Below are positions 36,555 to 44,759 of a stretch of 64,000 bases of DNA, piece by piece. The DNA lies in assembly GCF_000305495.1 (NCBI RefSeq), contig NZ_AJTN02000221.1, forward strand, positions 1 to 64,000. The letters are read 5' to 3'. The notes under the pieces were generated by a model. The model made no database searches, had not been told where the DNA came from, and saw nothing but the letters and a program-made list of their open reading frames with translations. Position numbers and translations under genes: made by a program. Source of the stretch: Peribacillus psychrosaccharolyticus ATCC 23296 (GTDB lineage Bacteria; Bacillota; Bacilli; Bacillales; DSM-1321). Numbering within the stretch: position 1 is the stretch's first letter; every line of letters starts with the position of its first letter.

Positions 36555-36704
36555 TTCTTATCAAGAGAAGCTGAGGGACTGGCCCTATGAAGCTTCAGCA
36601 ACCTATGCTCTCGAGCAAGCAGGTGCTAAATCCAGCAAGCAGTGTCTTGAGAGATAAGAGTAGATTCAAAATGTCCTCTTTCTCTATGATTGGGGATATT
36701 TTTG
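36555..36704 (+). promoter_or_regulatory. SAM-I (S-box) riboswitch with terminator
   Basis: All conserved S-box elements are present in order: P1 start CTTATCAAGAGAAG (36557), the core CTGAGGGACTGGCCC, GAAGCTTCAGCAACC, GGTGCTAAATCCAGCAAG and the closing GAGAGATAAGAG by 36660. An expression-platform terminator follows: AAAATGTCC (36668-36676) with GGATATTTT (36694-36702) and a T tail. It would switch off the downstream ssuE gene when SAM is plentiful. Its promoter probably lies in the AT-rich 36480-36545. Confidence 0.92.
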
Positions 36705-36769
36705 TGTGTAAGAAAAATTATTTCAAGCAGCAAGACGATAAAACATGAACCAAGAAAGGATCCTACACT

Positions 36770-37315
36770 ATGAGTGAAATTGTAATTTTATCTGGGAGTC
36801 CGTCCGCCCCCTCACGAACAGATTTAGCGCTAGACTTTATAAAAGGAATCATTGAACAGCACGGATTTAAGGCAACTACTGTAAGCGTACGTGATTTCCC
36901 TGAAGGTGACTTAATTCATGCTCGGTACAATAGCCCTGAAATTAAAAAATTTTCTGAGCTGATTGAAAAAGCGGATGGAGTGATTATTGGTTCTCCAGTA
37001 TACAAGGCTTCTTATACGGGTGTATTAAAAACGGTTATTGATTTACTGCCAGAGGGTGCGTTAAAGAATAAACCTGTTTTACCAATCATGGTTGGTGGAA
37101 GTCCGGCACATTTATTGGCAATTGATTATGCATTGAAACCATTAATTGCCGTCTTGAAAGGACAGCCGCTTCAAGGAATCTATATAATAGACAAGAAAAT
37201 TAACAAAGAAAATTTGTCAGCGCCAATAGAGGATGAAGACCTATTACAACGAATCAGGATTCAAGCAGAAGAGTTTAGGGAAGCGATTCAAAAGGTGCAG
37301 GTCATACCCGTTTAA
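36770..37315 (+). CDS. ssuE: NADPH-dependent FMN reductase, SsuE-like
   Basis: A 181-residue flavodoxin-like reductase: VILSGSPSAPSRTDLALDFI, then IEKADGVIIGSPVYKASYTGVLKTVIDLLP, the SsuE family fingerprint. It gives reduced FMN to an alkanesulfonate monooxygenase. The SAM riboswitch upstream ties it to sulfur/methionine limitation, consistent with the family. No ssuD lies in the window, so the monooxygenase must be elsewhere. Ribosome binding site AAGAAAGGATC before ATG 36770. Confidence 0.9.
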   Translation: MSEIVILSGSPSAPSRTDLALDFIKGIIEQHGFKATTVSVRDFPEGDLIHARYNSPEIKKFSELIEKADGVIIGSPVYKASYTGVLKTVIDLLPEGALKNKPVLPIMVGGSPAHLLAIDYALKPLIAVLKGQPLQGIYIIDKKINKENLSAPIEDEDLLQRIRIQAEEFREAIQKVQVIPV

Positions 37316-37320
37316 AAAAT

Positions 37321-37353
37321 AACAGCACTTCGGATAGCCCGAAGTGCTGTTTT
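37321..37353 (+). terminator. Bidirectional terminator between ssuE and carH
   Basis: Perfect 13-bp stem AACAGCACTTCGG (37321-37333) with CCGAAGTGCTGTT (37339-37351), T tail on plus; on the minus strand it follows the stop of the MerR gene. Confidence 0.9.
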
Positions 37354-38246
37354 CATTTCAGGTTAAACTCGTTAAACCAGTGTTTCCACTCCTCAAGACC
37401 CCCTTTTATTTGATAAAACGTTAACTCTTCAGGTAAGAAAGCCGCCCCTTCACCACCAATGACAAACGTGATGTCTTTAAAGGAATGTGATAATTTTGTA
37501 ATCATTTCTTGGATGCTTTCACTGTTCTGTTTAATGGTCATGGAAATGCACACCAATCGGATTTGATTAACCGCAATCATTTTTTCTAAATAGTCTACAG
37601 GTGTATTTTGTCCAAGGAAATAGACCTGAACTCCACGTTTATTAAGAAATAGGGAAAACAATAACAGACCTATTTTATGCTGCTCAAGTTCTGGACAAAG
37701 AGCGATTGCCCGCACTGCCATCGGCTGCTCCGGTACCTCGATAAGAAAGGATTGAATCCTCCGTTCAAGAAAACTGCTGATTAAGTGTTCCTCCGCAACA
37801 CTTAGTTTGCCGTCAGCCCATTCGTTCCCAACTTTATGTAGAATAGGGATAAAAATATAATGACAAACTTCTTCAAAATTATACATAGCGAGACTGATGT
37901 TAATTAGTTTATCAGCAAGCTTCATTTCGTAATTAATGAGCGCATCAAATAATTCTGTGGAAAAATCCTCAAAACTTCCTCCCTTAATTTGTGGAAGGAT
38001 TTTTTGTTGATTTTTGGATTCAATTCCCCTCCTTTTTTTTAGAAGCTCCATCGTCTGCCTTAATGAAATCCCTTTTTCTTCCTTTTGTTTTTTGACCCAA
38101 ATAATATCGTCAATATCTTCAGCAGAATAGAGACGATGCCCTCCATCTGCTCGTTTTGGCTGGATAATTCCGTATCGCGTTTCCCATGCTCGTAATGTGA
38201 TGGAAGAGATTCCAGTCATTTCAGAGACTTTTTGAATTCCAAACAT
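37353..38246 (-). CDS. litR: CarH/LitR-like MerR regulator with B12-binding domain
   Basis: 297 residues. N-terminal MerR HTH (IQKVSEMTGISSITLRAWET, then GHRLYSAEDIDDIIWVK), then a cobalamin-binding region. It has the CarH signature W-x9-EH exactly: Trp143, Glu153, His154. The lower-ligand motif is E-x-H-x-x-G at 188-193 (His190), where most CarH proteins have D-x-H. The residue after Trp143 is Ala, where Thermus CarH has His132, the light-adduct ligand. It is divergent from the carotenoid operon, 141 bases apart, and should repress it in the dark with adenosyl-B12. A related regulator, LitR/CarH, is known to control carotenoids in B. megaterium. Confidence 0.85.
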   Translation of the reverse strand: MFGIQKVSEMTGISSITLRAWETRYGIIQPKRADGGHRLYSAEDIDDIIWVKKQKEEKGISLRQTMELLKKRRGIESKNQQKILPQIKGGSFEDFSTELFDALINYEMKLADKLINISLAMYNFEEVCHYIFIPILHKVGNEWADGKLSVAEEHLISSFLERRIQSFLIEVPEQPMAVRAIALCPELEQHKIGLLLFSLFLNKRGVQVYFLGQNTPVDYLEKMIAVNQIRLVCISMTIKQNSESIQEMITKLSHSFKDITFVIGGEGAAFLPEELTFYQIKGGLEEWKHWFNEFNLK

Positions 38247-38264
38247 AATTACTCACTCACTTCC

Positions 38265-38359
38265 TGTATAACGAATGTATAAGTTTTTACATAAATTGAA
38301 GAAAACGATTGTACATATGTTATGCATTCATTATAATAACATTATACAAGACGTGTACA
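38265..38359 (+). promoter_or_regulatory. Promoter of the carotenoid operon with CarH-type operators
   Basis: A sigma-A promoter TTGTAC (38309-38314) - 17 bases - TATAAT (38332-38337) precedes the first desaturase gene. TGTATA/TGTACA half-sites lie at 38265, 38276, 38310 and 38354, the third over the -35 box. TGTACA-type repeats resemble CarH/MerR operators, so dark repression by occupying the -35 is inferred. The divergent regulator promoter lies in the same 141 bases. Confidence 0.7.
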
Positions 38360-38387
38360 TGATTTTTTTAATTTAGGAGGAATAAAT

Positions 38388-39927
38388 GTGAAAATAAATA
38401 AAAAGGTTAGTATTATCGGTGCTGGACCAGGAGGGTTGGCATCCGCTATGTTGTTGAGTTCAAAGGGGTTTGACGTCACTGTATTTGAAAAACAACCCTA
38501 TATCGGAGGGCGCACATCTAGAATTACATTAGGTGATTATTCGTTTGATATGGGGCCGACTTTTTTTATGATGCCTCAATTGTTAGAAGAGTTATTCGAG
38601 TCTGTTGATAGAAATTTACATGATTACGTAGAAGTTCAAGAAGTTGATCCGTTATATACCTTGAAATTTGAAGATGGCGTTTCATTTTCTCCCACACGTA
38701 AAAGGGAAGAAATGGTCGCGTTACTGAAACAAACCTTTCCAGGTAATGAAAAAGGGTATGAACGCTTTATGACCAGGGAAGCAGAGAAGTTTGATTCCGT
38801 CATGAAACTTTTGCAACAGCCGTTTTCAAAGCTGACAGATTATTTGTCTCTTAATATGCTGACTGCTTTACCTAAAATCAATGCTCTCGATACTGTTTAC
38901 GGACAGCTATCAACCTACTTTACTGATGAACGATTAAAATGGGCCTTTTCTTTTCAAACGAAGTATTTAGGGATGTCTGCCTGGAATTGTCCCGGAACGT
39001 TTACGATTCTCTCCTATTTAGAGCATGGATTTGGATTGTTCCACCCAAAGGGAGGGTTGAACCAGTTATGTAAGGCAATGGCAGATGTGACTCTTGAAAA
39101 TGGCGGCACGATTAAAACCGGTACTGGCGTCAAAAAGGTTATAGTTAAAAATGGTGTGGCTGTTGGGTTACATTTAGAAAATGGGAAATAGTTGAAACAG
39201 ATGATGTCATTATCAATGCAGATTTTGGTCATGCAGCTACCCATCTTTTTGAACAAAAAGATTTGAAGAAATACCGTAAAGAAAAAATTGAAAGAAAAAA
39301 CTATCGTGCTCAACGTTTATGCTTTATTTAGGCATTGATGCAGAGGTAGATCTACCACATCATATGATTTTGTTTGCGAAGGATTATAAAAAAAATGTCG
39401 ATGAAATGACAAAAGAAATGGTGTTATCTGCTGATCCATCTATCTATGTACATAATCCTTCTCGTATAGATCCTACACTTGCTCCGCAAGGTAAATCTGC
39501 CTTAATGGTTCTAATGCCGGTTCCCAACCTTCAGGCCGACATTAATTGGGAAACAGAAAAAGAGACGATTAAAGAAGCTATGCTCAAGCGGCTGGAACAG
39601 GAGCCAGGGTTGCATGATATTCGTAATCTTATTGAAACAGAACGAATCATTACTCCGCTAGATTGGCAGAATGATATTTACGTGTATAAAGGGGCTACCT
39701 TCAGTTTTGCACACAGCCTTGATCAGATGATGTATTTGCGTCCGCATAATCAATTTGAAGATGTTCAACATTGTTTTTTAGTAGGGGGAGGTACACATCC
39801 AGGAAGCGGACTGCCCACTATATTTGAATCCGCAAAAATCAGCAGTGATTTATTAATCAAGCAGTATCAACACAAAGAGCGAATTCAAAAAACTCTCAAT
39901 ACTGAAAAGGGAGTGAAGATGGTATGA
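38388..39927 (+). pseudogene. CrtI/CrtN-type carotenoid desaturase, two frameshifts
   Basis: The three frames together give a complete ~510-residue FAD-dependent desaturase: FAD motif VSIIGAGPGGLASAM, FDMGPTFFMMP, QTKYLGMSAWNCPGTFTILSYLEHGFGLF, then, after a break at 39186-39189, IVETDDVIINADFGHAATHLF, and after a second at 39307-39310, STFMLYLGIDAEVDLPHH and the C-terminal GGGTHPGSGLPT. Each break is explained by one missing base (an A in a run of A; one base before TCAACG). Everything else, including the overlap with the next gene, looks under selection, so a sequence error or a very young mutation is likely. Predicted to desaturate diapophytoene. Confidence 0.8.
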
Positions 39928-41372
39928 AGATCGCTGTCATTGGAGCTGGCGTTGGGGGGATGACCTCCGCTTTATTATTAGCGAAACAAGGCAAACAAGT
40001 TACCATCTATGAAAAAGAAGCGGTGGTTGGAGGCCGACTTGCTTACCAAGGAAACGGTCGTTATCAAATTGACCAGGGGCCGACGATTATTCTCCTGCCT
40101 GAGATGCTAAAAGAAATCCTTTCAGAAGCAGGCATACCGAGTAGTGCATTAGAGTTAATTTCGTGTGAACCGCTTTATGATTTGCATTATTCGGATGGAA
40201 GTACGTATACAAAATACCGAGATTTACCTCGTCAGCTTGAAGAAATTGAAAAGGTATTTCCTGGTGAAGGGGCTCATTACTTACGTTATCTTTCCGATAT
40301 GTCAGAGATTTTTACAATTGGGGTGGATAGTTTTTTAAGCAAGTCGTTTAAAACAAAGCGAGATTTTTTAACGCCTGAAAACATCAAACTGTTGTTGCAA
40401 TCACGAGCCTATAAATCTATGAAACAATTTTTAGCTTCTTATTTTGACCATTCAAAACTGCAAGATGCCTATGCATTACAATCTCTCTATATTGGAGGAT
40501 CACCACTAGAAGCCCCTGCACTATATGGATTAGTTTCGTATAGTGAACATGCCCATGGAATTTGGTATTTGAAAGGAGGCTATGCCGGCCTTGCAGCAAT
40601 TCTTGAAAAAGCATGTCTTGAACAAGGAGTGACTATTCATCGTGAAGCAAAGGTTGAGGAGATATTGGTCGAACAAAATGTTTGTAAGGGTGTGAAAGTC
40701 AATCAAACTACCAATTTATATGATGCAGTGGTATTTAACGGAGATTTCCCAAACCTTCCTGGATTAATTCCAGACAACAAACATGTTAAGAAAAAAGACT
40801 ACACGCCATCTTCAGGGTGTGTGCTCATTTATTTAGGTGTTACAAAGAGATTCCCTTCGGCAAAAACCCATCAATTTTTCATGGCCGATTCATTCGATGA
40901 CCATATGGAACAGGTTTTTAAGACAAAACAGGTGCCGGAGGATCCTTCCTTTTATGTCTTCAATCCAGTGAGTATTGATGAAGAGGCAGCACCTGCTAAC
41001 GAAAGCGTCCTCTACTTTCTCATCCCTGTACCATCTGGTCAGGAAATTGACTGGGATCAAATAAAGGATGAATTGGTTAGAAAAGTAATCGACAAAGCGG
41101 AAACAGCCCTCTTTAAAGGTTTACGAGAACATATTGTCTGGCAGGATATTCGTACGCCAGCTGATTCAATTAAAGATGGACTTTATCAAGGCGGCAGCTT
41201 TGGCATTGCCCCAATCCTCATGCAATCCGGTGGATTTAGGCCCCAGGTTAAGCCTTACAAAATTGACCGCTTATATAGTGTCGGTGCATCTGTTCATCCA
41301 GGGGGCGGCGTTCCGATTGTGATGCAGGGCTCACGTCTATTAAGTCAACAAATTAAAAAGGAGCTGGGCTAA
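39924..41372 (+). CDS. crtN: Diapophytoene/diaponeurosporene desaturase, CrtN-like
   Basis: 482 residues of the CrtI/CrtN family: N-terminal IAVIGAGVGGMTSALLLAKQGKQVTIYEKEAVVGGRL binds FAD, the middle has QSLYIGGSPLEAPALYGLVSYSEHAHGIWYLKGG, and the end SVGASVHPGGGVPIVMQGSRLL is the second FAD motif. It matches the S. aureus CrtN pattern (for example THPGAGVPIVLTSAKI). Starts at ATG 39924, overlapping the previous stop by 4 bases. With the neighbouring desaturase it should build the conjugated polyene. Confidence 0.82.
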   Translation: MKIAVIGAGVGGMTSALLLAKQGKQVTIYEKEAVVGGRLAYQGNGRYQIDQGPTIILLPEMLKEILSEAGIPSSALELISCEPLYDLHYSDGSTYTKYRDLPRQLEEIEKVFPGEGAHYLRYLSDMSEIFTIGVDSFLSKSFKTKRDFLTPENIKLLLQSRAYKSMKQFLASYFDHSKLQDAYALQSLYIGGSPLEAPALYGLVSYSEHAHGIWYLKGGYAGLAAILEKACLEQGVTIHREAKVEEILVEQNVCKGVKVNQTTNLYDAVVFNGDFPNLPGLIPDNKHVKKKDYTPSSGCVLIYLGVTKRFPSAKTHQFFMADSFDDHMEQVFKTKQVPEDPSFYVFNPVSIDEEAAPANESVLYFLIPVPSGQEIDWDQIKDELVRKVIDKAETALFKGLREHIVWQDIRTPADSIKDGLYQGGSFGIAPILMQSGGFRPQVKPYKIDRLYSVGASVHPGGGVPIVMQGSRLLSQQIKKELG

Positions 41373-42226
41373 TGAAAAACTCTGCCGTAATGCGTGCATG
41401 TGAAGAAATGATGAAGAAAGGATCTGCCAGCTTTTACAGTGCCTTTCAACATTTAGACTATCCTAAACGCGAGGGGGTCTTTGTTATCTATGCTTTTTGT
41501 AGAATGATTGATGATTCAGTTGATGAACCCGAACAATCGCCTTACACATTAATCGAATTAAAAGAAAAATTTACCCACTTGGAGTTTGCCAGTGGACATT
41601 TTATCTGGCCTTCACTAAGGTGGCTTTTCAAAGAGCCATTTTATAAACAAATGCAAGGTCAAGCATCTGATTTGAACTTTATGAAGTACACCAGCATGAA
41701 GGAATTAGAAGTTTATTGTGAACAGGTGGCAGGATCGGTCGGACAAATGCTGCTGCCGGTCCTTCATGACCAGCCAACTAAAGAAATTGAGGAAGCGGGA
41801 ATCTATCTGGGGAAAGCGATGCAAATTGTCAATATTATACGTGATGTTGGCGAAGATCAGGAAAGAAGCAGAAGATATATCCCAAAACAGTTAATGGATA
41901 AGCATGGCTATTCAGATTCAGACTTTTCGCATCGTTTGATCGATGACAACTTTACATCGATGATAAACGAGTTAATGAATCTTGCGGACCGCTGGTTTAT
42001 TAAAGGAATGACAAAGCTGGAAACGTACCCCGAAAAAAGTGCTTTTTGTGTCCAACTAGCGTCAGGATACTATGCCGCAATTATGGAACAGGTCGTCGTA
42101 AACAATTATCAGGTGTACAAAAAACGAGCCATTGTGACTGATAGGAAAAAACAGGAGATTTTTTTGAAAGCTCTCACCAGTTCAGTTAAGGAAGCTTCAT
42201 GTAGTGTGGTATCACGTGAAGCTTAG
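41372..42226 (+). CDS. crtM: Dehydrosqualene (diapophytoene) synthase
   Basis: 284 residues, squalene/phytoene synthase family. The two aspartate-rich motifs are present: IDDSVD at residues 46-51 and DVGED in IIRDVGEDQERSRRYIP, with the GYYAAIMEQV motif near the C-terminus. It joins two farnesyl diphosphates to dehydrosqualene (C30) if CrtM-like, or geranylgeranyl units if CrtB-like; sequence alone cannot decide, but the CrtN/CrtP neighbours argue for C30. Its start shares one base with the stop of the previous gene. Confidence 0.88.
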   Translation: MKNSAVMRACEEMMKKGSASFYSAFQHLDYPKREGVFVIYAFCRMIDDSVDEPEQSPYTLIELKEKFTHLEFASGHFIWPSLRWLFKEPFYKQMQGQASDLNFMKYTSMKELEVYCEQVAGSVGQMLLPVLHDQPTKEIEEAGIYLGKAMQIVNIIRDVGEDQERSRRYIPKQLMDKHGYSDSDFSHRLIDDNFTSMINELMNLADRWFIKGMTKLETYPEKSAFCVQLASGYYAAIMEQVVVNNYQVYKKRAIVTDRKKQEIFLKALTSSVKEASCSVVSREA

Positions 42227-42941
42227 GTATCTATTTCTTTGCTGGTATACAGTGGGGTTAGTATTGATGGTGTTTTTTGAGGTGCCGCCTTGGCTTGAAT
42301 TTTCAAATGGGCTGTTTTTAGTTTTTTATACACTCAGCTTGGTCGAAACGAGTTTATCCGTCTTCGAATCTCGTCGCTTTTTCCTAAGTAAAGCGGTCAT
42401 AATCGCTAGTATAACCTTTACCATTGAATACATCGGAATTAATACAGGCTTTCCATTTGGTGAGTATTATTATTATCCGACACTTGGTCCATTAGTTTTA
42501 GGCGTTCCATTTACGATTGCACTTGCCTGGGTAGGCGTGATTTTAAACAGTTTGCTGCTTTCCAATCAACGCTCAAAGACCATACGGGCCCTGGAAACAG
42601 GATTTTGGGTGATCTTGCTCGATTTAATTCTAGATCCAGTGGCATATGTACGAAACTTTTGGCATTGGGAAGCTGAAGGCGGGTTCTTTGGCGTTCCTTT
42701 TGTGAATTTTCTAAGCTGGGGAATAATCGCTGCTTGTTTTTCCTTTTTATTTCCCCTACAAAAGATTCCTGCAAGCAACCGTATATGGGCAATACGAATC
42801 TATCAATTAATGATACTCTTATTTGGTTTGCTCGCTTGGAAAGAAGAATTACCTATAATTGCAGCTTTAGCGCTATTCATCATTCTTCTTTGTGAAGGGA
42901 GGCATCAGCTTGATTACCGCCAAGAAAAGCAGACTCTTTAG
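42204..42941 (+). CDS. cruF: CruF-like carotenoid 1,2-hydratase (DUF422)
   Basis: 245 residues, six to seven hydrophobic segments, with the family landmarks FTIEYIGINTGFPFGEYYYYPTLGP, ILLDLILDPVAYVRNFWHWE and FFGVPFVNFLSWG. DUF422/CruF proteins hydrate the psi end of acyclic carotenoids to a 1-hydroxyl; in C30 bacilli the hydroxyl is then glycosylated. GTG 42204 follows AAGGAAG and overlaps the synthase stop by 23 bases; a GTG at 42216 is an alternative. A membrane-bound enzyme. Confidence 0.82.
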   Translation: MWYHVKLRYLFLCWYTVGLVLMVFFEVPPWLEFSNGLFLVFYTLSLVETSLSVFESRRFFLSKAVIIASITFTIEYIGINTGFPFGEYYYYPTLGPLVLGVPFTIALAWVGVILNSLLLSNQRSKTIRALETGFWVILLDLILDPVAYVRNFWHWEAEGGFFGVPFVNFLSWGIIAACFSFLFPLQKIPASNRIWAIRIYQLMILLFGLLAWKEELPIIAALALFIILLCEGRHQLDYRQEKQTL

Positions 42942-43644
42942 CAGCATATTTTATCGTTATCAATCTTGCTATTTACTAAAAAGACATTTTTCAAAGCTAT
43001 TAATCAAAGGGGAATTCGATTATCATTCATCACTTCCCGTACTATACATTGCTAATCATTGTTCATGGTGGGATGGATTACTCATATTCCAGCTTGCCCA
43101 ACAGTACTCAGTAAACGAGCAATATATGATGATGGATGAAGAGGGGCTTAAAACTTATCCGTTTTTTCGTAAGCTTGGTGCATTTTCGGTTGATCGGAAG
43201 AATGGCAGTCAATTACGACAAAGCATGAAATATGCAGAAAACCTCTTAAAAGATAAGCATAATGTGTGGTTATTTCCTCAAGGAGAAATTGTTCACCAAG
43301 AGCAAAGACCACTTATTTTTGAGAGCGGGGCAGGCTTTCTCATTAATCGCTTTGATGATGTGGCCGTTAAGCCTGTTAGTATATATTATTCCTTTAGTCA
43401 GCTTCAAAAACCAACAGCATCACTTGTATTTGGTGAGGCCATTCATATCAAAGGAAAGCAAACTGAACGTGGCGCCTTGACGATGCAGCTTGCAAGTATT
43501 CTTGCAGAACAGCTGAATACTCATCGAGAGACTGCTATAGCGGATATCGACTATTCACAACATGAAGCCTTTGTGCCGGCGTTTAAACAGGGAAAATCAA
43601 CGAGTGATTTATATAATGGTTGGAAAAGAGGAGGGAAGAAATGA
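42910..43644 (+). CDS. PlsC-type acyltransferase, CrtO-like
   Basis: About 244 residues with the acyltransferase motif NHCSWWD (N-H-x4-D, near residue 51), PFFRKLGAFSVDRKNGSQLR (motif II) and LFPQGEIVHQEQRP (FPQGE motif). It would add a fatty acyl group to the sugar of the glycosyl carotenoid. The TTG at 42910 is spaced 7 bases from AAGGGAGG; the GTG at 42892 lies within that site. Overlaps the next gene by 4 bases. Confidence 0.78.
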   Translation: MITAKKSRLFSSIFYRYQSCYLLKRHFSKLLIKGEFDYHSSLPVLYIANHCSWWDGLLIFQLAQQYSVNEQYMMMDEEGLKTYPFFRKLGAFSVDRKNGSQLRQSMKYAENLLKDKHNVWLFPQGEIVHQEQRPLIFESGAGFLINRFDDVAVKPVSIYYSFSQLQKPTASLVFGEAIHIKGKQTERGALTMQLASILAEQLNTHRETAIADIDYSQHEAFVPAFKQGKSTSDLYNGWKRGGKK

Positions 43645-44759
43645 CACTGTTTCTCATAATAATTGGCGGCACCTTACTTCTTCAATTCCTTTTTGTTTGG
43701 TGGAATTTACGACAATTTCCTCGCTTAGCCCATGTAGAAAAAAATAGAACTAATCCTTCTTTATCGATCTTAATTCCAGCCCGCGATGAAGCCGACAGAA
43801 TTGAGGCTTGCTTACTATCTATTCTCAATCAAACGATGCTTCCATCAGAAATTTTGGTGCTGAATGATAATTCAAGTGATGAGACAGCTTTCATTGTTAA
43901 GGAATTAGCAAAACGTTATCCCATCATTACTTTACTAGAAGGGAAACCGCTTGAACAAGGTTGGCTTGGAAAGTCCTATGCTTGTCATCAACTCGCATTG
44001 GCAGCAAAATCAAACTGGTATTTATTTTTAGATGCAGATGTCAGATTGGAACAAAATGCGATGGAAGCAATCTCTATTTTAACCAAACAAGAAAAGGGGA
44101 TGATTTCAGGCTTTCCAAAGCAACAAGTTGATAGCTGGCTGGAAAAAATCGTTGTCCCAATGATGATGTTTTTGGTGGCATGTCATCTGCCAGTCAAGCT
44201 GGTTCGTGCATCATCGGACCCTCGGTTTGCTGCTGCTCATGGCGGATTTATTCTAATTGAACAAAGGGTGTACATGCAAATTGGCGGTCATTCCGCTATC
44301 CGGTCTACGCTCATTGATGATATTGAACTAGCAAGGTTGGTAAAAAAACACGGCTTATCTTTTACTCTCGCACAAATCAGTGAATATGTATCAATGAAAA
44401 TGTACCAAAACGCTGCAGAGGTGTGGAGCGGATACCGCAAGAATATTTTTCAAGGCGTTAATCGCAATTTCATTCTCCTTTTTCTTGTTTTTGGCTACTA
44501 CAGTCTGTTGTATCTTGTCCCGCCAATCCTCGTGATAATTGGGATAATGTCTAATTCTGCACTTATTTATCCTGGAATCATTTTTATGATAGTTGGGGCT
44601 GCTATTAAAGCAATAATCGATTGCGCTAACCGATTACCTTGGTATTATGGCTTCTTAATTCCACTCAGCATTTGTATGGTAATCGTAATCGGTTTAGATA
44701 GTGTGCGCATCGCTTGGTCGAAAAAAGGATACCTATGGAAAGGGCGGAGCTATACATGA
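43641..44759 (+). CDS. GT2 family glycosyltransferase, CrtQ-like
   Basis: 372 residues with an N-terminal membrane helix (LFLIIIGGTLLLQFLFVWW), GT-A domain: SILIPARDEADRIEACLLSI, LNDNSSDET, D-x-D as FLDADVRLE, a QxxRW-like acceptor block (VWSGYRKNIFQGVNRN) and two or three C-terminal membrane helices. It probably attaches a glucose to the carotenoid 1-hydroxyl or carboxyl. ATG 43641 follows GAGGAGGGAAG. Confidence 0.82.
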   Translation: MTLFLIIIGGTLLLQFLFVWWNLRQFPRLAHVEKNRTNPSLSILIPARDEADRIEACLLSILNQTMLPSEILVLNDNSSDETAFIVKELAKRYPIITLLEGKPLEQGWLGKSYACHQLALAAKSNWYLFLDADVRLEQNAMEAISILTKQEKGMISGFPKQQVDSWLEKIVVPMMMFLVACHLPVKLVRASSDPRFAAAHGGFILIEQRVYMQIGGHSAIRSTLIDDIELARLVKKHGLSFTLAQISEYVSMKMYQNAAEVWSGYRKNIFQGVNRNFILLFLVFGYYSLLYLVPPILVIIGIMSNSALIYPGIIFMIVGAAIKAIIDCANRLPWYYGFLIPLSICMVIVIGLDSVRIAWSKKGYLWKGRSYT

